Notes: generated by a model not told the origin, from the sequence alone. Counted from the first letter of the stretch, positions 21,152 to 30,627 are shown. The stretch: DNA of 64,000 bases from Pseudomonas sp. RGM2987 (GCF_022952855.1 NZ_JALJDX010000222.1:264608-328607); one strand, 5' to 3'. Numbers and translations are program-made.

Positions 21152-22141
21152 TCAGCCTGCCGAGGCCGGCTCCGCCATGGCGACCACGACCTTGCGCGAT
21201 CCTTGGAAGGTTGCGCGACCGTGAGCGACCAGCATGTTGTCGAGCATCAAGACGTCACCTGCCTGCCAGGGAAAGCTCACCTGACAACGCTGCAGGACTT
21301 CGCGGATATGCTCCAGCGCCTCCAGTTCAATCGGCGAGCCGTCGCCATAAAACACGTTACGCGGCACACCCTGTTCCCCGACGATGGAGATCAATGTCTC
21401 GCGTACCGGCGCTGCAAGGTTGGAGATATGGAACAGATGCGCCTGGTTGAACCACACCCACTCCCCCGTCACCGGGTGCTGGGCCACGGCCTGGCAGACC
21501 TGGCGAGTGGAAAGCTCACCGTCGTCTTTCCACTGGAACTCGATGTTGCTGGCACGACAGTAACGCTCGACCTGCGTGCGGTCCTCGGTGCTGAAAGCCT
21601 GCTGCCAGGGCAGGTCCAGGCCGTTGCCGTAGTTGCGCACATACATCAGGCGCTTCTCGGCAAAGCGCTGACGGATAGCGGGGTCGATCTGCTGGTAGAC
21701 GAGACGGCTATCGGCAATGGGCGTTTCACCGCCGACCGGCGAAGCCTGCACACAATGGAACCAGATCTTCATCGGCCAGTTCAGCGAATAGGACTGCTCA
21801 TTGTGCAGCGGGATAACCTGGTGGGCCGGGTACTCGGTGGAGGTGTACACCCGGTTGTTGAGCTTGGTGCGCGGAGTGGACGCATAGTCGTAGGTCAGCA
21901 ACTCATGACCGAAGCTGCGGGCAAATTCCTCGAAGTCCGCTTCACCCTTGAACGCGAAACCGCGAAACAGAACCCCTCCCGCACGAGGCAACTGGGCCTC
22001 CACCGCTTGCAGGATCTGCGCTCGACTGGCTTGCCAGGCAGCGCCGGCCTGCGGTGCCTGGAATATGAACGGCAAGGTCTGCTCGTTACCCGGTACAACA
22101 TCCATGGTTTGAACCTGTGCACGCACCAAACCGCTTTCCAT
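21152..22141 (-). CDS. SyrP/TauD-type Fe(II)/2-oxoglutarate hydroxylase (putative aspartyl beta-hydroxylase)
   Basis: A 329-residue TauD/TfdA-family non-heme iron dioxygenase. The facial triad is visible: HNE (H113, E115; the HxE form seen in SyrP rather than the usual HxD) and distal H307 in AHGR, with a 2-oxoglutarate-binding Arg a few residues later in GSRKV. SyrP-type enzymes hydroxylate the beta carbon of carrier-bound Asp in NRPS assembly lines, and this gene lies 70 bp upstream of an NRPS whose A domain reads as Asp. The start at 22141 is preferred because GGCGGGAG lies 5 bp upstream. A longer frame reaches 22213, but it would run almost into the Fur-like site. Substrate is inference; His is an alternative for related hydroxylases. 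Confidence 0.9.
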   Translation of the reverse strand: MESGLVRAQVQTMDVVPGNEQTLPFIFQAPQAGAAWQASRAQILQAVEAQLPRAGGVLFRGFAFKGEADFEEFARSFGHELLTYDYASTPRTKLNNRVYTSTEYPAHQVIPLHNEQSYSLNWPMKIWFHCVQASPVGGETPIADSRLVYQQIDPAIRQRFAEKRLMYVRNYGNGLDLPWQQAFSTEDRTQVERYCRASNIEFQWKDDGELSTRQVCQAVAQHPVTGEWVWFNQAHLFHISNLAAPVRETLISIVGEQGVPRNVFYGDGSPIELEALEHIREVLQRCQVSFPWQAGDVLMLDNMLVAHGRATFQGSRKVVVAMAEPASAG

Positions 22142-22215
22142 ATAAGCTCCCGCCATCCGATCAGCGAATTTTTTTCGAGAGCATAAACTAATACAAACGA
22201 CTAACAGCCGCAACA

Positions 22216-22233
22216 GAGAATCATTGTCATTAG
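22216..22233 (-). promoter_or_regulatory. Fur-box-like site upstream of the hydroxylase/NRPS genes
   Basis: Read on the minus strand the sequence is CTAATGACAATGATTCTC, close to the AATGATAATGATTCTC form of Pseudomonas Fur boxes. It lies between the binding-protein stop and the hydroxylase start, so biosynthesis may have its own iron-repressed promoter. Confidence 0.6.
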
Positions 22234-22258
22234 TATTAATCGCATCATCAGGATCGGC

Positions 22259-23224
22259 TTATTTGCCCTGCAGGACGCTCTCCCGCTCGGCGATATGCGA
22301 CATCAGCAGATAGGCAGAACCCAGCAGGCCCTGCATCGTATCGGCATAGCGGCTGCGATTGAGGTACAGAAACTGGCGGTTTTTCACTGCAAACAGGTTC
22401 TTCCACTGAGGAGACTGACGAAACGCGGCGGTGCTGGCTTCCGAGTCGAGCAATTCTTCATAGGTGTCGATGATGAAATCACTGTCGAAGTCGCCGATTC
22501 GTTCCAGGCTGTAAGGCACGTTCTGCCGCGCCTCACGATAAGCGGCGACGCGCCCCAGGCCAAAATCGGTAATGACGTCGTCCATGCCGCCGCGGCCGAT
22601 CAGTTGGAAGCCATCGCTGTAGACTTCCAGCGTTGTGACCGTGATGCGCGAAGGATCCTTGACGCGCTTCTTGAACTCGCTGACGACCCACTGATACTCG
22701 TGGAGCATTTCTTCATAACGCTGCTGCTTGCCGACCAGCTCGGCGAGCTCCTTGGCGTAAGTCTTGATGTCGGTTTCCCGGGCAGGCAGCAGCACGACCG
22801 GTGCGATCTTGCTGAGTTTGTCCTTGATGTCGGCGTGATAGGACAACCCCACGATCAAGTCAGGCTTCAAGGCTGCGATAGCCTCCAGATCGGGTGACTG
22901 ATGCGAGCCGATATACTGGATTCCCGCCGTATTGAACCGCTGCTCCGCTCCGCGAAACAGCACATCCGAGAACAGTTTCTTGCGCCCCGTCGAACCACAA
23001 GGCTTGACCCCCAGCTCGAGCAATTGGTCCGTCAGGCTGAAGTCATGCAAAGACACGATGCAGTGCGGAGCGACGGGAACCTCAACCCGACCGAAACTGT
23101 TCTCGAACACCTTGGTTTCAGCGGCCTTGGTTTCAACGGCGCTGGCCTGTGCAACCACCAATGCCAACGGCACACAGAGCATGCCGATCAAACCTCGAAT
23201 AGAACCTTTCACCCATTCCCGCAC
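22259..23224 (-). CDS. Ferric-siderophore ABC transporter periplasmic binding protein (FecB/FhuD-like)
   Basis: A 321-residue periplasmic binding protein of the helical-backbone class used for Fe(III)-siderophores. The N-terminus (REWVKGSIR, then a hydrophobic GLIGMLCVPLALVVA stretch ending QASA) is a signal peptide of signal peptidase I type; no lipobox was seen. The family pattern VSLHDFSLTDQLLELGVKP and IGSHQSPDLEAIAALKPDLIV is clear. A GTG start at 23224 is chosen because TGGAGG lies 7 bp upstream and puts the signal peptide at the N-terminus; the frame could extend to 23254. It is the last gene of the importer operon and probably delivers the siderophore made by the neighbouring NRPS genes. 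Confidence 0.93.
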   Translation of the reverse strand: MREWVKGSIRGLIGMLCVPLALVVAQASAVETKAAETKVFENSFGRVEVPVAPHCIVSLHDFSLTDQLLELGVKPCGSTGRKKLFSDVLFRGAEQRFNTAGIQYIGSHQSPDLEAIAALKPDLIVGLSYHADIKDKLSKIAPVVLLPARETDIKTYAKELAELVGKQQRYEEMLHEYQWVVSEFKKRVKDPSRITVTTLEVYSDGFQLIGRGGMDDVITDFGLGRVAAYREARQNVPYSLERIGDFDSDFIIDTYEELLDSEASTAAFRQSPQWKNLFAVKNRQFLYLNRSRYADTMQGLLGSAYLLMSHIAERESVLQGK

Positions 23225-23263
23225 GTATTTGCCTCCAGACAATTCAATGAACACCGCTGCGCT

Positions 23264-24313
23264 TCAACGGCTGCGCTGACGCGCCAACAAAACAATCAGA
23301 TAAGGTGCTCCGACGATTGCGACCACCAGCCCCGCCGGCAACTGCAAAGGCGGGAAAAGCCCCCTCCCCAGGGTGTCGCCGGCCAGCACCAGCAGTGCGC
23401 CGACCAAGGCCGACAAAGGGATCAGCGCGCCATGCCGGTCACCGGCCATTTGCCGCGCCAGGTGCGGAGCCACCAGCCCGACAAACGTCATGGTGCCGAC
23501 ATTGGCCACCGCTGCCGCCGTCAACATGACACTGCACAACAGCAGCGACATCATGGCCCAGGTGACATTCAGACCGCGGCTGAGGGCGACTTTTTCGCCC
23601 AACTGCAACAGGTTCAACTGGCGATGACAAAACAGCAACGGCATCCCCGCCAGCATCAGCCAAGCGCCGAGGCTATGGACCTGGGGCCATCCAGCCCGGT
23701 GCAGACTGCCGCCAAGCCACATCAGGGCCGACTCCACCTGATCGATGTTGCCGTAGGTGATCAGCAGATCGGCCACCGCACTGAGCATGGCGGTAAGCCC
23801 AACGCCCACCAGGATCAGGCGCAATGGCGAAATACCCTGGCGCCAGGACAGCAGCGCAACGAAGCAAGCCACCGTCAACCCGCCGGCTAGCGCCGCCAAT
23901 GGGTAGAACTCCAGGGGAAGCAGCGTCGGCCAGAGCACGATAATCACCAACATGGTGACACTCGCGCCCGATTCCACGCCCACCAGGCCCGGCGCTGCCA
24001 GAGGGTTACGGGTCAACGACTGCATCAACAGACCGGCCAGGGACATAGCGGCGCCAGCCAGGATCGCCAACAGGACGCGGGGCAGCCGCAGCTCCCAGAG
24101 CAGATTGCGGGTCATCGGATTGACCTGCTCAGGCGTCAGCAACGCTTGCCATGCCTGGGCAACATCCAATGAATAACTGCCGACGGTCAATGCATACAGG
24201 GCTAATGCAACAACGGCAGCCATCAGCACCAGCACGCAAATCAGGTCGATTGGCCGGGCCACCCAGGGCAATAACGGATAGGTTCGGGGCAAGGTCAATC
24301 CAGTGCGCATCAT
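23264..24313 (-). CDS. FecCD-family ferric-siderophore ABC permease
   Basis: A 349-residue inner-membrane permease with about ten hydrophobic segments and FecCD hallmarks (LRLPRVLLAILAGAAMSLAG near residue 75 and FVGLVAPHLARQ near 270). It pairs with the adjacent permease to form the channel for siderophore import. Its ATG overlaps the stop of the upstream permease by 4 bp (ATGA), so the two are translationally coupled. Confidence 0.95.
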   Translation of the reverse strand: MMRTGLTLPRTYPLLPWVARPIDLICVLVLMAAVVALALYALTVGSYSLDVAQAWQALLTPEQVNPMTRNLLWELRLPRVLLAILAGAAMSLAGLLMQSLTRNPLAAPGLVGVESGASVTMLVIIVLWPTLLPLEFYPLAALAGGLTVACFVALLSWRQGISPLRLILVGVGLTAMLSAVADLLITYGNIDQVESALMWLGGSLHRAGWPQVHSLGAWLMLAGMPLLFCHRQLNLLQLGEKVALSRGLNVTWAMMSLLLCSVMLTAAAVANVGTMTFVGLVAPHLARQMAGDRHGALIPLSALVGALLVLAGDTLGRGLFPPLQLPAGLVVAIVGAPYLIVLLARQRSR

Positions 24314-25293
24314 CGGACCTTCCTCAAGACCAGCACGACAAAGATCGGACCGCCGATCAGGGCGGTGACGATGCCGGTATTGAGCTCGAACGGGCGCACT
24401 ACGGTCCTTGCCGCGATATCCGCCAGGATCAGCAGCAACGCCCCCAACAACGGGGCGGCCAATAACAGGCGCCGGTAGTCATCGCCAAACAACAACCGCG
24501 CCGCATGCGGCACCACCAGCCCCACGAAACCAATGGGCCCCGCCAAGGCCACTGCCCCCCCGGACAGCAGCACCACCGATGCCAGGCCGAGCACACGCAT
24601 TTTCAACAGATTGACGCCCATGCCGGCCGCCGCCTGAGGCCCCAGCCGATGAGCATTCAACGCGCGGACGTTTACCAGGCACAGGCACATGCCCAGCAAG
24701 ACATAGGGCCAGACCCAGGTCTGCATCGAACCCCCGGTGACACCGATGGAACCGGTCAGCCAGCGACGCAGGCTGTCGAGCCCCTGCTGGTCGAGCAGCA
24801 ACAGGATCGAGGTGATCGCGCTGAACAACGCCGCGATCATCGCCCCGGACAATGTCAGTCGAATCGGGTTGTGCCCCCGCCCCGCCAGCATCAGCACACC
24901 GATGGAAGCCACCAACGCGCCCGCAAAGGCAAACAAGGGAATCATCGACATATCGTTGCCCGGCACCACCAGCAAGCCGAACACAACGAACAATGCAGCT
25001 CCGCTATTGATGCCGAGAATGCCCGGGTCGGCCAGCGGGTTGTCACCCACCGCTTGCATGATGACCCCGGCGAGCCCCAGGCTGGCGCCCACCAGCATCG
25101 CGACCAGCAGGCGTGGCAAGCGGCTGCCACGAATGACACTCTGATCGGGATTGTCCGGCGCATAGGCGACCAAGGCCTGCCAAGCCTCCTGCCAGGGGAT
25201 GTCCTTTGCACCGACGGCCAGATGCAGCAGCGCCGTCAGGACGATCGCCAGCAACAAACCCAACCAGACCGGTAACCGCAAACCGTGACTCAC
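24310..25293 (-). CDS. FecCD-family ferric-siderophore ABC permease
   Basis: A 327-residue polytopic membrane protein of the FecCD family (GSRLPRLLVAMLVGASLGLAG and FVGLVVPHAAR signatures). I choose the GTG at 25293: GGAGG lies 4 bp upstream and the codon overlaps the ATPase stop (GTGA). A frame extension to 25344 lies inside the ATPase gene. It is the second gene of the importer operon. Confidence 0.94.
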   Translation of the reverse strand: MSHGLRLPVWLGLLLAIVLTALLHLAVGAKDIPWQEAWQALVAYAPDNPDQSVIRGSRLPRLLVAMLVGASLGLAGVIMQAVGDNPLADPGILGINSGAALFVVFGLLVVPGNDMSMIPLFAFAGALVASIGVLMLAGRGHNPIRLTLSGAMIAALFSAITSILLLLDQQGLDSLRRWLTGSIGVTGGSMQTWVWPYVLLGMCLCLVNVRALNAHRLGPQAAAGMGVNLLKMRVLGLASVVLLSGGAVALAGPIGFVGLVVPHAARLLFGDDYRRLLLAAPLLGALLLILADIAARTVVRPFELNTGIVTALIGGPIFVVLVLRKVR

Positions 25294-26093
25294 ATCGCCT
25301 CCCGCACGGCCAGCGGCTGGCTTCGATTGGTCTGGGGTACGCACAACGGATCACCGGAATAGGGGTCGGTAATAATGTGCGCATCCAGATCAAACACCGC
25401 CTTGAGATTTTCCCGAGTGAAGACTTCGGCTGGCGCGCCCTGGGCGATCAAGCGCCCTTCGCGCATCATCACCAGATGGTCGGCATAACGCGCGGCCTGG
25501 TTCAGATCGTGAAGTACCGCGATGATGGTCTTGCCCTGGTCACGCAGATCGACCAGCAATTCAAGCAGGGTGATCTGATGGGCAATGTCGAGGAAGGTCG
25601 TGGGCTCATCCAGTAGAATCACCGGGGTGTCCTGGGCCAGCGTCATGGCGATCCAGCAGCGCTGCAATTGTCCACCCGACAGGGTGGCCAGCGAACGGTC
25701 GAGCAAAGGACCGATACCGGCCAGGTCAATCGCGCGGTCAATGGCCTGTTGATCCTGTTCGGACCATTGGCGCCACCAGCTCTGCCAGGGAAAGCGTCCC
25801 TGCATCACCAGCTCACGCACACTCATGCCGGCTGGCGATGTGGTGCGCTGGGGTAATAACGCCATTCGTTGCGCCAGCGCCCGACGCGAGTGCTGCCCCA
25901 AGGGTTTGCCTGACAACTGCACGCTGCCGGCGCTCGGCCGCAGCATATGGGCAAGCACGTTCAACAACGTGGTCTTGCCGCAGCCATTGGCCCCGATCAA
26001 CGCCGTGAAACAACCTTCAGGAATTTCCAGGCTGACGCCGTTGAGAATCTGCTGTTCGCCATAGCTCAGCCGCACATCGGTGGCTTTCAGCAT
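25290..26093 (-). CDS. Ferric-siderophore ABC transporter ATP-binding protein (FecE/FhuC-like)
   Basis: A 267-residue ATPase energising siderophore uptake. Walker A GANGCGKTT is at residues 34-42, with signature LSGGQLQR, Walker B VILLDEP and the H-loop in AVLHDLN. It is the first gene of the minus-strand importer operon and is divergent from the TonB receptor gene across a 289-bp regulatory gap. Family assignment is firm; the substrate is inferred from neighbours. Confidence 0.95.
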   Translation of the reverse strand: MLKATDVRLSYGEQQILNGVSLEIPEGCFTALIGANGCGKTTLLNVLAHMLRPSAGSVQLSGKPLGQHSRRALAQRMALLPQRTTSPAGMSVRELVMQGRFPWQSWWRQWSEQDQQAIDRAIDLAGIGPLLDRSLATLSGGQLQRCWIAMTLAQDTPVILLDEPTTFLDIAHQITLLELLVDLRDQGKTIIAVLHDLNQAARYADHLVMMREGRLIAQGAPAEVFTRENLKAVFDLDAHIITDPYSGDPLCVPQTNRSQPLAVREAM

Positions 26094-26243
26094 GACCGTC
26101 CCTCCATGCCCAAGAAGGCCTGACCGAATGGGTTTTCGAGCTGCCCTCCGCGGCGTTTTTCGTCCTGTAACACGATAGGTAATCAGCTGGAGGGCCCTAA
26201 GTGGGCGACAGGATATGTCGAAATAAAATAAATGCCTACAAGC

Positions 26244-26272
26244 CTGACAATACTAATGCAAACCCTTATCAT
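26244..26272 (+). promoter_or_regulatory. Sigma70-like promoter with overlapping Fur-like site for the receptor gene
   Basis: CTGACA (26244-26249) and TATCAT (26267-26272) are separated by exactly 17 bp. The spacer and -10 region (AATGCAAACCCTTATCATT) loosely resemble a Fur box. It lies 110 bp upstream of the receptor start. The same gap must also hold the importer promoter on the other strand, which I cannot place. Confidence 0.45.
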
Positions 26273-26382
26273 TTACAGCTACCATGTGGCCAGTAGACAC
26301 CAACCCTTAAGGTCTGCCTGGCAGAACAGAATCAGGACATAAGGCTCCCCAAGAGCAAAATGTAAACTCAAGGACTTCCTCG

Positions 26383-28611
26383 ATGCTCGGAAAAAAAACA
26401 ACAGTTGGCAGCGAAAAACGTTACGGCGCGCGTCACCCGGCCTTTCACTTGAGCACCCTTGCGCTGGCCTTGGGGAGCATCTTTTCAGCACAGGCGATGG
26501 CCGCACAGGAAGGAGCTTCCGATCAAGGGGCTTCCGATAAGAGCACGACGGTCCAACTGGGCGAAATCAACATTAATGCCGCCGCCGTTGAAAACCCGAC
26601 AGGCCCGCTGGCCGGCAAAGTCGCCTTGCGCAATACCAGCGCCACCAAGACCAACGCGGCGATCACTGAAACGCCACAATCGCTGTCCGTGGTGACCGCC
26701 GATGAAATGCGCGATCGCAAATCGGACACCCTGGCGGACGCCCTGAGCTACACACCGGGCTTCACCAGCCAGCCCAGCAGTTTCAACCGCACGTCCGACC
26801 GGTTCCGCATTCGTGGTTTCGACGTCGAGTCCGCTACCGGCGGCTCGCTGCGCGACGGCCTGCGCCTGCAAAACAACTCCTACGACGGTGTTCAGGAACC
26901 CTACGGCATGGAGCGCGTGGAAGTGATCCGCGGCGCGGCCTCGGTCCTGTACGGGCAGCTGTCACCGGGTGGATTCGTCAACGGCGTCAGCAAGCGCCCG
27001 ACCGACACACCGCTTCATGAATTGGGCCTGCAATACGGCAACCATGACCGCAAGCAACTGACCGGCGACTTCAGCGGCCCGCTCGGCGACAGCGAGACCC
27101 TCAGCTACCGCCTGACCATGCTCAAGCGCGACAGCGACACCCAACAGGATCATATCAACGACGACAAGACCTACATCGCTCCGGCCCTGACCTGGCGCCC
27201 CGATGAAGATACCTCGCTGACCCTGCTGTCCTTCTATCAAAAGAGTGACACACGCTTCTCCGCCCCCCTGCCCTACCAACTGGTCAAGGGTGTCGGCAAC
27301 GGCCCGTTCACTATCGGCCGCCACGATTTCATCGGCGAGCCTGACTACGACGATATGAATGGCGAGATGTCCGCCATCGGCTACGAATTCGAACACCGTT
27401 TCGACGAGCACACCCGCATCAGCAACAAGTTGCGTTACTACGAAGCGGATGTGAAATGGAAATACCTGCAGGCCCAGACAACTCCAGCGGCGATCAATGC
27501 CGCCGCTACCACCGGTATCCTGCGTCGGCAGTACAGCGATCGACACGAGCGCTCAAGGGCTCTGGCCAGTGACACGAATGTCGAAACCCGCTGGAACATC
27601 GGTGGCGTGGAGAACACGTTCCTGGTGGGTGCCGACACCTACGATGCCTCGTATGACTCGCATAACTTCCGGGCCAACACGTCGTCCATCAATATCGGTG
27701 ACTACAACTACGGGCAACCGGTAGTGGTGGATAAGCGCCAGAGCCGTGATCGCGGTTCGCAGATCGATACCTTGCAGACTGGCGTCTACCTGCAAGACCA
27801 GATCAAGTTCGATGATCACTGGTTGCTGTTGCTCGGCGGCCGACATGACTGGGCCGATCAGGATCAGAAGGGTTTTGCCACCGGCCAGAAGCTCGACCAG
27901 AGCAACGAAGCCACCACCTGGCGTGCGGGCCTCGTGTACCAGGCAGATAACGGGCTGGCGCCGTATATCAGCTACAGCGAGTCGTTCTTCCCCGTCGCGG
28001 TGTCCGAAGCCCCTGGCCAGACGTTCGATCCCACCGAAGGCAAACAATACGAAGTCGGCATCCGCTACCAGCCTCCTGGCAGCAACATACTGCTGAGTGC
28101 GGCGGTGTATGAATTGACCCAGGAGAACGTGCTGAAGTTTGACCTTGGTGGCAATGCCTCTCAAATTGGCGAGCAGCGCTCCCGTGGCCTGGAGCTGGAA
28201 GCCAAGGCGGACGTGACGTCTCAACTCAGTGTCATTGCGACCTACGCCTACACCGATGCGCGCATCACTAAAAGCGCGATCCAGAGCGAAGTAGGCCAGC
28301 GCAGCGAAGACACGCCCTACCACCAGGCCGCCGTATGGGCCGACTACAACTTCGCTTTGCTCGGCTTGCCGCAGTTGAAGGTCGGCGGTGGTGCCCGCTA
28401 TAAGGGCACGACCCAGGCCTCGGGCATCGATTCGCAAATGCCGGCCTATACCCTGTTCGATGCCATGGCCAGCTACCAGATCGACAAGAACTGGGACGTT
28501 GCCGTCAACGCAAACAACGTGACCAACAAGAAATACACCTACTGCGAATTTGCCATCTGCCGCTACGGTGATGAGCGTGAGTTGGTGACATCCGTTAACT
28601 TCAGGTGGTAA
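26383..28611 (+). CDS. TonB-dependent siderophore receptor (FhuA-like)
   Basis: A 742-residue outer-membrane receptor importing a ferric siderophore. A signal peptide ends near residue 41 (AQAMAA). The plug begins soon after (ETPQSLSVVTADEM, then IRGFDVES and VEVIRGAASVLYGQ), with no FecA-type signalling domain before it and no sigma/anti-sigma pair nearby. The barrel ends in a terminal aromatic (NFRW), preceded by the CEFAICRYGDER pattern common in ferrichrome-type receptors. Start supported by AAGGAC upstream. It is probably the cognate receptor of the adjacent NRPS product. Confidence 0.95.
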   Translation: MLGKKTTVGSEKRYGARHPAFHLSTLALALGSIFSAQAMAAQEGASDQGASDKSTTVQLGEININAAAVENPTGPLAGKVALRNTSATKTNAAITETPQSLSVVTADEMRDRKSDTLADALSYTPGFTSQPSSFNRTSDRFRIRGFDVESATGGSLRDGLRLQNNSYDGVQEPYGMERVEVIRGAASVLYGQLSPGGFVNGVSKRPTDTPLHELGLQYGNHDRKQLTGDFSGPLGDSETLSYRLTMLKRDSDTQQDHINDDKTYIAPALTWRPDEDTSLTLLSFYQKSDTRFSAPLPYQLVKGVGNGPFTIGRHDFIGEPDYDDMNGEMSAIGYEFEHRFDEHTRISNKLRYYEADVKWKYLQAQTTPAAINAAATTGILRRQYSDRHERSRALASDTNVETRWNIGGVENTFLVGADTYDASYDSHNFRANTSSINIGDYNYGQPVVVDKRQSRDRGSQIDTLQTGVYLQDQIKFDDHWLLLLGGRHDWADQDQKGFATGQKLDQSNEATTWRAGLVYQADNGLAPYISYSESFFPVAVSEAPGQTFDPTEGKQYEVGIRYQPPGSNILLSAAVYELTQENVLKFDLGGNASQIGEQRSRGLELEAKADVTSQLSVIATYAYTDARITKSAIQSEVGQRSEDTPYHQAAVWADYNFALLGLPQLKVGGGARYKGTTQASGIDSQMPAYTLFDAMASYQIDKNWDVAVNANNVTNKKYTYCEFAICRYGDERELVTSVNFRW

Positions 28612-28649
28612 GGCGCCATCCAGCAGCGGATTGATGCGCTGAAAAAATC

Positions 28650-28674
28650 TGTGGGAGCAAAGCTTGCTCCCACA
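28650..28674. terminator. REP-type hairpin after the receptor gene
   Basis: Perfect 11-bp arms TGTGGGAGCAA / TTGCTCCCACA around a 3-nt loop, 39 bp after the receptor stop and before the convergent oxidoreductase stop. It matches the GTGGGAGC REP family and could act as a bidirectional terminator; there is no clear T-tract. Confidence 0.6.
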
Positions 28675-28720
28675 GGCTTGTGCCTCAACTGATTGGCATT
28701 AGGCACGAGCCCCCTTTTCT

Positions 28721-29719
28721 TTAACGCTTTGGATCCAGCACTATGACACCCTGCACTTCCCTTCGTGCCAATAAGGTGTGCGCCTGTGCTGCTTCGCTCA
28801 GGGGTAACGTCGCACCTATGACGGGGCTGAGCACACCGCCTGAAGCGCCGTCAGCAAGGAACTGCAACGCCTCGCGAATCAGCATTGGGCGCTTGAAGAA
28901 CGTCGGCAAGTACATTCCAGCCAAGATATGTGCTTTAGCCATCAATCGACGAGGTGGCAATGCTTTGCCTGGACCCCGTGTTGAGCCCACTACCACACAG
29001 CGCCCCAGCATCGCGAGACATTCAAAGTTCTGATCGAACACCTCTCCGCCAACAGTTTCAAGAATCACATCAACGCCATGCCCCTGCGTCAGCTCAAGTA
29101 CTCGCTCCGGCCATTGGGCAGTGTCATAGCTAATGGCGTAGTCGGCCCCCAGGCCGCGCACGAATGCGCGTCGACTTTCGGTACTGGCCGTACCGAAAAC
29201 TGTGCCTGCGCCCATCAGTTTGGCGATCTGCACAGCCAGACTGCCCACCCCACCGGCGGCCCCTTGAATCAAAACGCTCTCACCTGGTTGCAGGTGCGCG
29301 CATGTGCGGAGCGCGAGAAAGGCAGTTACTCCCTGGCAGGGTAAACCCGCCATGGTGACGTCGTTTGCCGACTCATCCAGCACTACCAACATTTCAGCAC
29401 GAGCGATAGCCTGCTGTGCGTATGCGCCCTTGGGCATCAAGGCCATGACTTTGCGCCCGACTACAACAGGGTCGACGCCCTCCCCAACTTCCAGAATGCG
29501 TCCGACCACCTGAAGACCAGTGATGTGCGGCAGCGCGACGCCACCAACAGCTGTTTCGGGCCGGTTATACATACCCATTCGTTCACGAGTATCTGGAAAA
29601 TTTACGCCTATCGCAGAGGTTTCTATCAATACCTCTCCTTGCCCCGGCACCGGGGTGGGCAAGTCGACGTACTCGAGTACTTCGGGGCCGCCGAAGCGAC
29701 GGAACTGAATCGCCTTCAT
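28721..29719 (-). CDS. NADPH:quinone oxidoreductase-like MDR enzyme
   Basis: A 332-residue medium-chain dehydrogenase/reductase of the zinc-independent quinone oxidoreductase group. It starts MKAIQFRRFGGPEVLEY, has the cofactor motif GAAGGVGSLAVQIAKLMGA near residue 150, and lacks the catalytic zinc Cys ligands of alcohol dehydrogenases. The likely role is NADPH-dependent reduction of quinones or electrophilic enones in the cytoplasm. The start at 29719 follows an AGGAT-type ribosome-binding site; an upstream extension to 29908 has no family similarity. It lies 251 bp downstream of a GST on the same strand, which suggests a shared stress role. Confidence 0.93.
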   Translation of the reverse strand: MKAIQFRRFGGPEVLEYVDLPTPVPGQGEVLIETSAIGVNFPDTRERMGMYNRPETAVGGVALPHITGLQVVGRILEVGEGVDPVVVGRKVMALMPKGAYAQQAIARAEMLVVLDESANDVTMAGLPCQGVTAFLALRTCAHLQPGESVLIQGAAGGVGSLAVQIAKLMGAGTVFGTASTESRRAFVRGLGADYAISYDTAQWPERVLELTQGHGVDVILETVGGEVFDQNFECLAMLGRCVVVGSTRGPGKALPPRRLMAKAHILAGMYLPTFFKRPMLIREALQFLADGASGGVLSPVIGATLPLSEAAQAHTLLARREVQGVIVLDPKR

Positions 29720-29970
29720 AATCTGAATCCTAGCTTCCTGGCTCGTTGAGTCTGCGGATGCAGGGCTGACTGACGCTTGATCAGCGCGGCGTGGTGGGTG
29801 TAGCCATGAGTAGCTCTTGTCCCAGCGGATGGGTGCGGGCCTGAACGGACAGTATCGAGCAAGCAGCAAACGCGACAGCCAATGCGTTTGGCACACAGTC
29901 ATGAACACCTGAAAAAACTTGCCGGTCCGGAAGCCGCCCAGACTGATCAGTCAGTCTGGGCGAAGCAGGA

Positions 29971-30615
29971 TCAGGCTGGATTTTTTACACTTGGACGTTG
30001 CTGCACTTTCGCTTGCCATGCCAAGAGCGCGCTGCACTGATCAGGGATGGCAATACTGGCGAAACCCGCGAAGATCAGCCCGGCAAGAACCGTAATGTCG
30101 GCCATGGAAAAATACTCGCCAGCGATATACGGCTGATCACGCAGGACCTGATCGAAGTAATGCATGCCGGCGACCGCTTTGTCGCGTTGACGGTTGCCCC
30201 AATCGCTACGACCTTCCCATTCAGGACTCTTGTATGGCAGCAGAGCGGCACCGAGCCCCGGCGTGGCGTGGTGAAAATAATGTCCGACCGGATCCGCCAG
30301 CTCGGACTCCGCGCGCTTTTGCATCATGTGGATAAGGGCCCGCTCCTTCGGCGTCTTACCGGTGAGCACCGGGTTGCCATCCAGATTGTCCAGATACTCG
30401 GTGATGGCGGTACATTCGGAAATGTAGGTGCCGTCATCCAACTGCAACACCGGGACGGTGCCCAATGGGTTAATCGCGAGGAACGCCGGTTGCTTGTGTT
30501 CCGCAGCGGGCAGGTCGATCTTGATGAACTCGACTTGCGAGCCCAGATTTTTTTCGGCCAACACAATACGAATGCGCAGCGGATTAGGAAAACCAGGAAT
30601 ATCAAAAACTTTCAT
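29971..30615 (-). CDS. Glutathione S-transferase family protein
   Basis: A 214-residue protein with an N-terminal thioredoxin-like GST domain (LGTVPVLQLDDGTYISECTA near residues 50-70, the cis-Pro and Glu/Ser glutathione-binding pattern) and a helical C-terminal domain (YFSMADITVLAGL). It probably conjugates glutathione to an electrophile or isomerises one. It is divergent from a TetR gene with two palindromes in the shared 98-bp promoter region, so it is the likely target of that regulator. Confidence 0.93.
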   Translation of the reverse strand: MKVFDIPGFPNPLRIRIVLAEKNLGSQVEFIKIDLPAAEHKQPAFLAINPLGTVPVLQLDDGTYISECTAITEYLDNLDGNPVLTGKTPKERALIHMMQKRAESELADPVGHYFHHATPGLGAALLPYKSPEWEGRSDWGNRQRDKAVAGMHYFDQVLRDQPYIAGEYFSMADITVLAGLIFAGFASIAIPDQCSALLAWQAKVQQRPSVKNPA

Positions 30616-30627
30616 ACGAGCTCCGTT

